A DNA stretch of 64,000 bases from Phialophora verrucosa (lineage: Eukaryota > Ascomycota > Eurotiomycetes > Chaetothyriales > Herpotrichiellaceae), in NCBI GenBank assembly GCA_002099365.1, contig MSED01000014.1, positions 1,674,001 to 1,738,000 on the forward strand, written 5' to 3'. Each line of letters begins with the position of its first letter. Position 1 is the first letter of the stretch. Under the pieces are notes generated by a model, which did no database searches, was not told the DNA's origin, and saw nothing but the letters and a program-made list of their open reading frames with translations. The translations under genes and the position numbers were made by a program. This document shows positions 55,208 through 64,000 of this stretch, in pieces.

Positions 55208-56424
55208 CTACAGCTTCGCCTTCCCATCCGAGGTCTCTTTGAGCTTTTGGACCAGCCCAAACGCCCAGTCGGCGTAGAGTGGCATCTGCGAGGCGTAGTT
55301 CTTTGCAGTCACGCCGCTGGCTTGCCGCCGCGCATACCTGGCTGCAATGCCCTGCATGATAACGGCACCTCTAAATCCTCCGAATGCATTGCCCCAGGCC
55401 AGTTCCAGCTCCGGGTTGTACCCAGACGCTTCAGCATACCACTGCACCGCCTGTTTAAGAGATGGCAGGCCCGGAGTGACCCCGTCGCGAAACGCTTCCG
55501 TGTCGTTCTTTGCGCCTCCAATATCCCTGCCCACCCACGACCACGGGGCCGTAAGATTGACAAGATCTGAAAGAGGATGGCCAATGGTTGCCATCTCCCA
55601 GTCCAGGATGCCAATGACTCGGGGTTCCGTCTTATGGAAGACCAGATTGTCGATCTTGTAATCACCGTGGATCAGCGTGACGCGGTCTTTTGGCTGCGTG
55701 GATTTCTGCTTGAAGAACGCAACCATTTCGTTGAAATGCGGGATCTCGCCGACGGGCTTCTTCGTGTCAACGTCCGCGGCCTCAGCTTGTGCCTTTTGCA
55801 AGGTCGAGAACGTCTTTAATTGCCGGTCATAAAAGCCGCCATGACGGCCAAAATCCGAGAGCCCAGCCTCCTGGATGTTTACCCGATGGAATTTGGCCAG
55901 AGTTCGCAGGGCGTCGTGCCACCTGGATCGTTTTAGTATTTCACTCCACCCATCGTGGGTGTAACCTACGCTTCTGTCCTGTCTTCTGGGCTCCATCCGG
56001 GGAAATGATTCTCTGTCACCATGCGCCCGTCCAGGAATTCCATAATGTAGAAAGGTGTGCCGATGACATCGTTGTCCTCGCACAGGCAATATACCTTTGG
56101 CACCGGAACATCGGTTTGGCCCAGGGCATGTATAATTTTGTATTCTCGGTCGACTCGATGAGCTGTTCGTGACAACAGCGAGCCCGGAGGCTTCTTCCTC
56201 ATCACATACTTGACACCCTTCGCGTCCGTGATCTGGTAGGTAGGATTCGATTGACCGAAGCCGAACTGGTCACCAAGTTAGCATCCTCTATTGCCACAGT
56301 CCATAGCGACCAGGGACGACCGTACCTGCTTGAGGCCGAGGGGAGTCTTGATCTGGGGGACGTTGCTATCGATGTAGCGCTCGAGAGAAGCCAGGTCAAT
56401 GGGCTGTCGCACCGGCCCTGCCAT
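55208..56424 (-). CDS. APH-fold phosphotransferase, ACAD10/11-like kinase domain
   Basis: Three exons, 56424-56326, 56265-55970 and 55922-55208, give 369 residues. The start is fixed by an in-frame TGA nine bases before the ATG. The fold is aminoglycoside-phosphotransferase/choline-kinase-like: [12 protein letters not shown] is the nucleotide loop, YVMRKKPPG holds the ATP-contacting Lys, [14 protein letters not shown] (217-224) is the catalytic HGDxxxxN motif with Asp219, and [17 protein letters not shown] (Asp239) is the metal-binding block. It closely resembles the N-terminal domain of ACAD10/ACAD11, which phosphorylates 4-hydroxyacyl-CoA for beta-oxidation; stand-alone versions are common in fungi. 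No acyl-CoA dehydrogenase domain follows here. Intron 2 has an unusual GTAGGT donor but a good TACTAAAAC branch point. Confidence 0.9.
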
Positions 56425-57164
56425 GGCTGTTCAGCTTGCCGTGACCAACAAGGGCTCGACCAGATCACACACTAAGTGTAAGAGGACGTTTCTGCTCTTT
56501 TCTTTTCTCAACCAGCCATGGTCGTGAGACCAGCGGCAGGTCTGCCTCGGGAGGAAACCGAATTCCCCAGCACAAGGTTTCCCCCAAGCCGATGACTTGG
56601 GCCTCGGCTCATCATCCACCGGAATTTATGCGGCTATTGCCAGCTCACCCCTCTTTGGGACTGTGGTGGTGCCGCCCCATGCTCACACCACATTCACGGC
56701 ACTGATTGGTGCATGCCGTGCCCGTTGGCATAAAAGCAGCGTCGGCCGGCTTTACTTTCGCCGGTGCCAACCTCAGACTTCCCTGGCCCTCCTCAGTACT
56801 ACGAGGTGAACCTCTCTACTCCATACAGTCTGAAGCTATATTGTCTCCGCATCCCTTGTTCTCCTCGTTCTCCTGTTATAGCGCGTCGACTCACTAGAAT
56901 AACATCGTCTAGGATTTTTATCGCGAGTCCGAACATCTACCGTGTCATCTTTCGCACGGATGGAAACGCCATTAATTCCCTAAATCTTGAGAAAGAACGG
57001 CATTAACGCCTAGACTCAATCGCTACCGAGCAAGACCCAAATCCCTATACTAGCCCTGAACGAAGTCGGACGCTAAGAAGCAGAATCGATGTGCCAACAC
57101 ATGTTGGGGATTTCACCGCCAGCGCAGCGAGTCTAGCTGTGATTTGCTTGATCGATGTGCTCCT
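56425..57164. other. Intergenic region
   Basis: 740 bp with the promoter of the kinase gene and the 3' flank of the broken ankyrin gene. No other feature seen. Confidence 0.45.
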
Positions 57165-58194
57165 TCATGCACTTCCCAGAAGCTTCTGTATTGCAGCATT
57201 TTCTCGTAGAATAGCAAGCTGCCGTACCGTCAGTCCTGGTTGTGGCTTCTTCGTCCCGGTCCCTTCTGAGGCTTCTCGCACGATGGAGTACCGCTTTCGC
57301 AGAAAGTGGTGGAAGGACTTGTCCTTCGTGATAAGGACTTCAAGCTCAACTTCCTCTCTTCCATCATCTTGCCACCACCGAGCTTCCATGTCCATGTCAG
57401 CTCCCATCTTCAACGATTGCCGAATGACTGGGTGTTGTAGGCGACCGCATTGACGTTGGCACCATTCTCGACCAAAAGTTGCACGATCTTCTGGTCCCCA
57501 CGCTCCGAGGCCCAATGTAAGGCAGTCCGTCGGTCAAACCCAGCAATGTTGACGTTGGCTCCATTTCTGAGAAGTAACTGAACCGTGTCAGAGGTCGCCA
57601 CCATAAGAGCCGTCCATCCTCCAGCCTCATCACCGTCGGTATCCGCACCTTGTCAATCAGCAGCTGCGACAGACCGAGCTGCTCCTCTTCAATGGCTGCA
57701 CGCAGACCTGTTAGGACAGTGCTCGCCTCCGCCTTCTTCTTTGCGGTGTCTTCCAGTAGGGCATCGGTCCTCGCACCCTGTAGTTGCACTCCTATCCGCG
57801 ACAGTATCGATCCTCCCTCTTTCACTAGAGAGAGGCAAAGACTTTCACACCACGGGAGTAAGAAACAGCCAGGGGGCCATGGGCGAGATATATCCTCTTA
57901 CAGTCGAAACTCCTGTTGCGACAACATTACCTACTAAGCTGCTCAATGAGACCAAGGCTCTTGACCACGAGCGAGTGGAATCTGTCCACTTTCGAACCAC
58001 CGTGACGGTGAGAGCTGAGAGACGTTTCTTTCCTCTAAATTTCGTTCATACTCGTTCACATTCTTGGTTCTGGTCAAAGAGACGAATTTCCTCGCGATTA
58101 TCACTTCATAGTGAGCCACTGCACCTTGCCAAATGGTGCCTACATCACTGACGGCAGCGATCTGTGGTCCAATTGGCTGTGAAAGAGACTCCAT
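57165..58194 (-). pseudogene. Frameshifted ankyrin-repeat gene
   Basis: The minus strand carries consecutive pieces of an ankyrin protein in different frames. 57825-57655 gives a helical stretch ending LSQLLIDK. At about 57646-57656 one base seems missing, and the next frame continues GADTDGDEAGGWTALMVATSDT and two repeats, VQLLLRNGANVNIAGFDRRTALHWASERGD and KIVQLLVENGANVNAVAY, to a stop near 57410. A third frame resumes with ADMDMEARWWQDDG and ends LAILRENAAIQKLLG at 57165. No GT-AG intron of normal size explains the shifts. Upstream, 57943-58194 (MESLSQPIGPQIAAVSDVGTIWQGAVAHYEV) may be its N-terminus, perhaps a Goodbye-like STAND-associated domain, but the link is uncertain. Function is presumably lost. 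Confidence 0.55.
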
Positions 58195-59827
58195 CTTTCA
58201 TCATCGAAAGTCAATGACAACTATTGAGGTATGGTAAAATGGAAAGGAAATTGCAAGTTAAGATGGGCCTGCGCCTGCAGTAAAGAAGTTTCACCACCAG
58301 AAATGAGGGACCGTCTCCTGCGGAAGTGTTGAAGACGGCCGACTATGGCCTACATCTTTCAAAGAAACTCGAAAATATTTTCACAAGACAAAGGCAACGT
58401 TTTCTCTGCATCTCCGGGAAAATCCTCACAGGCGCCGTGTGTCTCTAAAGGAGGAAAAACCGCTGATCGAGTGGCTAACGAATCCCCACAGACGACCGAC
58501 CGTATAGCAGGAATTCAGCAGACGGAATTATGTTCGAACAACCTTTCCTTGGGACGATCAAACCAAACCCTGTATGCACCTGCGACCAGGAACGAGAGGG
58601 CCCCTCTGATGGTGATCAATACGGACATGATTACGAATGTGGTTGACACGGTCCATGAAAACAATGGCCATTCAGGCTGGGATTCGACTTGAAAGGATGT
58701 TAGCAATTCATACTATGGCATTTCGAGGCCGACATCATCTTCCTACTCAAGCGATGTCAGATCTGCTCAAAAATCCCTCGAAGCGCCCCAAGGGCGCAAC
58801 AGCATCGCAAATCCCACCAAACACCAATGATACCTCGGAGGATCTGGACCATAATAGGGCTCATCTTGAACACTTGAATGACCCTGCGCTACTTGGACCA
58901 GGCAGTGACTTGCATGATGATATACAGGAACTGGGAGGTTTCTGCCTGCGAAGAGCCTCAATTTGAGGACAAATTCTGTGGCCGAAGTCTGAATGGCCGA
59001 GTGTCTGCGAAAAGAACACAATCGAAGGCCTTTGTGGGGGCAGACAGTTCGAGACTAAGGAAACGAGTGTTGACTTTGAGATGTGGGAAAAAGTATACAC
59101 CCATGCAGTCTGTTGCGGTTATCGGGGCACCATCACCAGAGCTGTTACTTCTAAGTCTCGAGGTACACATCCTCCAAAAAGTGGGTTCAACATTGTGTCA
59201 AGCTAACAGGATGTCTCAGTCAACGTCGATCGCCAACGACAACATGGCCTATGTATGTGTTAAGCAGCATCGTGCTGCAACCGAACCTTTTGCCTGGACC
59301 TCCATGCAGGAATGATCTCCCTGTGAGGCGCCGCTGGCTGTTTCCAGTGAGAAGTGTAATTGAGACCGTCACTTGGGAAGTGCACCTAAACTCTCGCCTG
59401 CCTCCGACCTTTGGATACTTCTCGCCTTTGCGAGAAAGTCTAAAGTCATATGTGCCTGGTTTCTCGAATGATCAGTGCCGCCGTTAGTAGCACGAGACAA
59501 GTCTTGTAGAAAAGGGCAATTCGAAACCAAGTCTCCATGTTGAGGTGAGGATCTACTTTCCTCCTCTGGTCCTGGAGATGATGTCCACTTTCTTTTGCGA
59601 GAGTCTGCGCCCAATGTGATCAAGCCTGACGGTCCCGAGCGTTCGGTCACTGCCTAAAGGGTCCTTCGACCGCCCCTCATTTGAAGACCAAACAACAGAA
59701 ATTTCGCTGAATACTACAAGCAAAACCTATATCGTGTATTCGACAGCCAACAAATCTGCTCTATCCCCCCACTGCAGCAAGACACCAGAAAGTTGAGACT
59801 CCCACCATCCGGTTGCCATCCCACAAT
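58195..59827. other. Gap between two broken genes
   Basis: The minus ORF 58515-58706 has a transmembrane-like segment (FVIMSVLITIRGALSFLVAGAYRVWF) and 59369-59650 is a second possible exon; a plus ORF lies at 58878-59315. I cannot join them into a gene. Confidence 0.3.
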
Positions 59828-60978
59828 ATGGCTAGGGCGAGACCTGCATTCACACTTTTGGAAATGGAATGGAGGCTTGGGTATGATATCAACTCAGTAA
59901 ATTACCCACAAGATGCTGTAAAACGCTTCTACAGCGATCTAAGTCCGGTGCCCGAGAGTATCCATGAAAGAGTCCAACGAGAACTGGAGGAATATAACAA
60001 AGAGAGAGTCGATAGCCATATAATTGCTCCCAACGAAGCCGATGCCGAGATTGGAGTACCACAGGTAGGTACTGACGTTTCCGAAGCTCCTCAAACTCAC
60101 GATGACACAGACGATTGTGTATGGCCGCGATACAGCAACATTCACTCGCAGAAGTCATGTCGGTTTCTACAACTTTGCAGCGGACGTCCATTTTGATTTC
60201 GGACTCGACTTGCCACTGTTACTCACTAAAGGTGAAGCACTGATGGCTATCGGAGCTGGAAAGGTGAGCATTGAGCCGATAAATTGAAGTCATATTGATG
60301 TGATAAGCAGTTGCGGGCTCCCTCAACTCAAGGACTGGGTTCGCTGTTTTCAAGGCTTCCGCGAGAGATCCGTGAAGAAATATTTTCTCTCTCATTACCA
60401 AAGGGTGAATGGAGAACAACAGATGTCAGCAGTCCCAAGTCAAATTTCCCTGAAGGCATAGGAGATCTCAGTGGTCTCTACTTCCCTTTGAACCAAGCTG
60501 GAATTCTTAGAGTCAGCCAAGCAATTCGTCAAGAGGCACTGCCTGTTGCGTTTCGGAAAACGATGTTTCGATTGGATGATATCGACGACTAGTCAAGCTT
60601 CTCGTAGCCGCTGGCGAAGTCGGCCGTGACAATATCGAGTCGTTGGAGTTTGCCTGGCAGAGCAACACAGATCTCGAATCGCAATGGTCCGATGCTCGAT
60701 CCGCAGCGGGGATCTCATCAAGACTCCCCTCGCTTCATGTCACGAAATGTGTCCAGCTGCTTAAGCAGTGCAAACGCCTCAAATTCCTTCGCCTTTTCTT
60801 TAAGAGGGAGCTGATAACGGACACGGCCATGGTCAGAAACGATCCTGGCATCTGTGAGCTACGCTCTGTACAGGGTATCAGGAGATTGGAGGTCTTCGAT
60901 TTAGCCTCAGAGCCGCTAGACCAGCCCGAGTTTGTCTGCTGGTTGCAGGAAGCTACGCAGTCATCCCCGGACGAATAA
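59828..60978 (+). pseudogene. F-box-like gene broken by a single frameshift
   Basis: Exons 59828-60064, 60111-60263 and 60311 onward splice in frame. The reading frame includes SLFSRLPREIREEIFSLSLP, an F-box-like motif at the usual place in fungal families of this type, and then REALPVAFRKTMFRLDDIDD before a TAG at 60590-60592. The neighbouring frame continues without a gap as LVKLLVAAGEVGRDNIESLEFAW and runs to a TAA at 60976, through LLKQCKRLKFLRLFF. One inserted C at about 60590 would restore a single protein of roughly 300 residues, so the gene lost one base recently or the assembly has an error. F-box proteins recruit substrates to SCF ubiquitin ligases. Confidence 0.65.
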
Positions 60979-62627
60979 TGCTGCAAACTATATCGGGGGA
61001 AACTTAATCTTATCGACCAAGCGCAGGGCGCCTCAACAGCTTCGGAAATATCTCACAAACCCAGAAATTATATTATCCAGATCCATTTCTCTCAGACCAG
61101 TGTAGGTGCGGCCCAATCTCTACTTGAGTGCAGCCTTGTATTCGATGATCGACACCTCGACCAGGAGGGTCGTCTCGCCCGTCTCGTTGGAGTCGCTGTA
61201 CTCACGGAGCTGATCGGCGCGAGGTAGTGATGTACCAGACCGGCTCTCTGGTGACGATTGTGTGGCTGATGGATGGGCTTTGTTCCGATTGTTCTTGCAC
61301 CTGCGGTGACCGGCGTCGTAACCGTGGCTGCGAAAAAGTCAAATTGTGAAGGTCTTGCACCACCGCGTCCGGACTCAACATCTTGCCATATTTTCGAACT
61401 TCACCGTTCCCCGCAGACTCAGAGCCTGTCATAGGGTTTTATTGCTGGGACATGTGTGCGACAAAGAGCAGACTCCCTTCCGTGATTCGGAAATGGCAAT
61501 ACCCTCCTCTCTAGGTCGGTCCAAAGCCCCGTCTTCAAGTTGGAATACACGATAGTCGGAACGTCATCATTTAGAGAGATGCTAATCGACAGTAGTTCAC
61601 AGTAGGGCCTTCGGAGGCCATGGCAACGAGCGAACTGAGCTTGGCGACTGCTGTTGTTCTGACAGCGTCGAGGACCTGAGGGTAGCTATTCACTTTCTGG
61701 GGTCGAGCTCCGTAGGACGTTTAATGCTAGTGACCGTGATGAATAAACGCCACACAATCAATTTGGGCGACTGATGGTGCCCGTGGAAGTAAATTCAAGG
61801 GCCGAGGTATAGTATAGGCTGTCGATGAGGGGTGTCACGAGCCTCCGTGGTGTATGAGAAGAGGAAGGGGAACTGTTCCTCTCAGGAAGTCTCTTGATTC
61901 ACTGGTTTTCTTTCAGAGACCGCTCTCGGAGAGTCAAAAGACGACGAGGATCAGGAGAAGGTATGGCGGCGAGGGCCATCTCGGATTTCTCAAGCAACTA
62001 TCCATATCGCGGAGCCAATCCTGTAGAGAGGATCGATTGGCCAGGAGCGCTTCTTTGGTGTCGAAGAACACCTCGTTGCGAGGGTCGGGGGAGGTGAGTT
62101 ATTCGCCTACAGTACCTTGCAAAATTACTCAAGCAGCGGCGGATGCTCGGGTCACCTTCTTGGTCTGCCCGAGACGCGGCGGCTCTTATGGGGAGCCTTG
62201 GTCTCGCTCTCCGCGATCGATCCCCCTATCATCACACGAACATGGCGTCCTCGATCTTTGACGTGAACCCTCTGCAACTCGTCGGGCTCACTTCGACCCT
62301 CCAGAAAATGGTCGACAAACCAGAAAATCCTGGCCGCAGCCGCACAAGCACCGAGCCTCTCACCTCCACTCTGCACCCCAATAGCGCGGGACGGGCGAGA
62401 TTTTCTACCGACCTCTGAGTTACAAAGGGCTCTATTGCTTCAGAAGAGACCTTTAGATTTTCCTCACACACACACGCGAAGTCAGACAGAATCAACGCAA
62501 CACCGCGATCGATTTTTCAAAGCGAGGGACAAACGGGAGCAAAACGGCCAAGATTCATATCGTAGGCTCTGTCTCACCGGACGCGCTGGAATCAACGGGA
62601 GAAAGTCATGATTCGGCACAGCATTAA
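60979..62627. other. Gap with isolated fragments
   Basis: The minus strand at about 61122-61210 reads QLREYSDSNETGETTLLVE and then IEYKAALK before a TAG, which looks like the last exon of a gene, but no convincing upstream exon was found; 61202-61432 is a candidate. ORFs at 61854-62495 appear non-coding. Confidence 0.3.
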
Positions 62628-63476
62628 AAAACGTTGGAAGAACTAGGCGTTTGGAATCCGGACTGGGGAATCCCAAGGCAGGTCAACCCAGGTCCCAATG
62701 ATGATCTGGCCAGATGGCATTGGGACTGGCTTGTACGCCCTCGAAAAGCCGGAAATTTCGACGAACAGCCAATGGACGTTCAGGAGAGCAGCTAGGCTCC
62801 TCAAAAGGAGGAATTTGTGCATGAGCGTGCAATACGAGAGCACCTGGAGAAGAAAGGGCAATGGACAGGACCTCCTTCAGCCATAGAGCAGGCAGTTGAC
62901 GTCGATGGTGATGTTGTGAATCGAGAATCTTCGTTTACAGGTCGGCCGTGGTTCGTGTGGCAACTCGATATCGAAGAATTGGCGATCCGACTACCTCGGC
63001 TTCGGCGTACGGAGATCCTTGATTATGAGATGGCGGGCAGAAGCCAGTCGGAAGAGGTTTGGGTCGAGTATGATGATACCAACAGACCTGGTTGGAAGTG
63101 ACGGCACGAGTCCCCTGCACCAGATTCTGTGCACCCAAACGACATGGACCTTTCGTCGTCTGAAATCGACGCGCTTGAGTCGGTCTCACCACCGACTTCA
63201 ACTGAGCCTGTATCGCCACCTCCTACTCCCCTCGTAGAGTTGGAGCCGAGGCGCATTTCTGGACTTCCTATCCCTGACCTAGACGGCGAACAGGAGGATA
63301 ATGTGTCGGAACCGTATCCATTGCCTGCTCATGCCTCTGCCGCTTCGGCTACGCCGAATGAAGACACTATCTCAGGACCTCTACGTCGCCGCCCGTACTT
63401 TACCCACGGGTTTGGATTCAATGCTTTGCACGGGTCGATCGGCGGGGTCGGATCGTGGAGGCGGGTTCGTGGATGA
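62628..63476 (+). pseudogene. Unassigned gene interrupted by two in-frame stops
   Basis: One plus frame stays protein-like over 280 codons but has TAG at 62793-62795 and TGA at 63099-63101. Segments read LEELGVWNPDWGIPRQV, then EFVHERAIREHLEKKGQW and RPWFVWQLDIEELAIRL, then, after the second stop, PNDMDLSSSEIDALESVSP and a Pro/Ser-rich tail ending in FGFNALHGSIGGVGSW. Upstream the frame is closed by a TAA, so the start is missing or in another exon. An intron from the GTACGC at about 62731 to the CTAG at 62795 could remove the first stop in frame, but nothing similar removes the second. I do not recognise the family. Confidence 0.45.
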
Positions 63477-63510
63477 TTCTCAACTGGAAACTAGATCAGG
63501 ACAAACTCGG

Positions 63511-64000
63511 TCAGCCTTGAGTAGGTCTCCTCGGACACAGGCAGAACTGACCTCTAAAGGAAGTGCCATAGCAAGCAATGAGACGGAGATCTCCCACTGC
63601 TCTCTCGATCAGAAGGTGAAGGACTTCGCCGGTGTCGATGATGGCACCCTTCGCTGGTCCCTCGACAGTCTTGAAATATAAACATTCCTCCGGGGTATCG
63701 CGTAGGGTGCGATCTCTGGCGGTGCACTCTTTCCGAAGATGGCGAAACTTGTCAGCTGGATCCAAATGATGCGGGACGTTGAGGTACCATGTCATGTCGG
63801 GATTCTTGCTGGACGTGACCATCACCAAGCTGTCGAGTAATGCGGGTCTTGCGGGAGTGTCTGTCGGCTTGTTCTTTGGCTTGGTTTTGATGGCTGGCAT
63901 CTCCTCGATAGGGCTGGAACCCGTAGATGATGTCAGTGGTACACTCCGTTGTTTCTTCAGCTGTGCTCGAGAGGTTCGTCTCTTTCTAGCGTTGTGAACA
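63511..64000 (-). CDS. Hypothetical protein, C-terminal part, cut by window edge
   Basis: The minus frame is open from the right edge to a TGA at 63511, about 162 codons. It starts with a very basic stretch (KRRTSRAQLKKQR), a Ser/Thr/Pro linker and an internal Met (63900) before KTKPKNKPTDTPARPALL. The folded-looking part is MTWYLNVPHHLDPADKFRHLRKECTARD, DTPEECLYFKTVEG, IDTGEVLHLLIERAVGDLRLI and YGTSFRGQF. I do not recognise the family. The N-terminus may lie outside the window or at the internal Met. It lies only 35 bp from the stop of the broken plus-strand gene, tail to tail. Confidence 0.5.
   Translation of the reverse strand, partial: VHNARKRRTSRAQLKKQRSVPLTSSTGSSPIEEMPAIKTKPKNKPTDTPARPALLDSLVMVTSSKNPDMTWYLNVPHHLDPADKFRHLRKECTARDRTLRDTPEECLYFKTVEGPAKGAIIDTGEVLHLLIERAVGDLRLIACYGTSFRGQFCLCPRRPTQG

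Overview
The window looks like nuclear DNA of a filamentous ascomycete (Pezizomycotina), perhaps a Dothideomycete. The evidence is short GT-AG introns of about 50-120 bp with CTGAC/CTAAC-type branch points, long intergenic gaps, and fungal proteins such as NoxR, a Hul4-like HECT ligase, a Gep3-type mitochondrial GTPase, Med27 and fungal DUF families. Exon structures were assembled by hand; every multi-exon model listed as a CDS closes in frame across its splice sites. I saw no convincing rRNA, tRNA, CRISPR array or intact transposon.

Layout. 0-6.5 kb: the 5' part of an unknown minus-strand gene, a DUF7924 protein with a PD-(D/E)xK-like pattern, a decayed subtilase, and a five-exon zinc alcohol/polyol dehydrogenase. 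8-21 kb is the gene-rich core: NoxR (NADPH-oxidase regulator), Ccs1 (copper chaperone for Sod1), a SET-domain methyltransferase, a HECT ubiquitin ligase and a GMC oxidoreductase. 24.6-40.5 kb: Gep3-like GTPase, secreted SMP-30/gluconolactonase-like protein, quinone-oxidoreductase-like MDR, a small coiled-coil protein, a Bdc1/Brd8-like bromodomain protein, a 70-residue HTH-like protein and a DUF7137 membrane protein. 43-56.5 kb is sparse: Med27, a C2H2 zinc-finger protein, a 6.6-kb interval with no gene I can support but several microsatellites, and an APH/ACAD10-11-like kinase. 57-63.5 kb holds three damaged genes in a row: ankyrin-repeat, F-box-like and an unassigned one. A minus-strand gene runs off the right edge.

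Most genes are housekeeping or regulatory and do not form a pathway cluster. The clearest functional neighbourhood is NoxR beside Ccs1, which place superoxide production control next to superoxide disposal; Ccs1 also shares a 417-bp divergent promoter region with the SET gene. The accessory character is concentrated at 1.6-4.1 kb (DUF7924 and dead subtilase) and 57-64 kb (decaying repeat and F-box genes).
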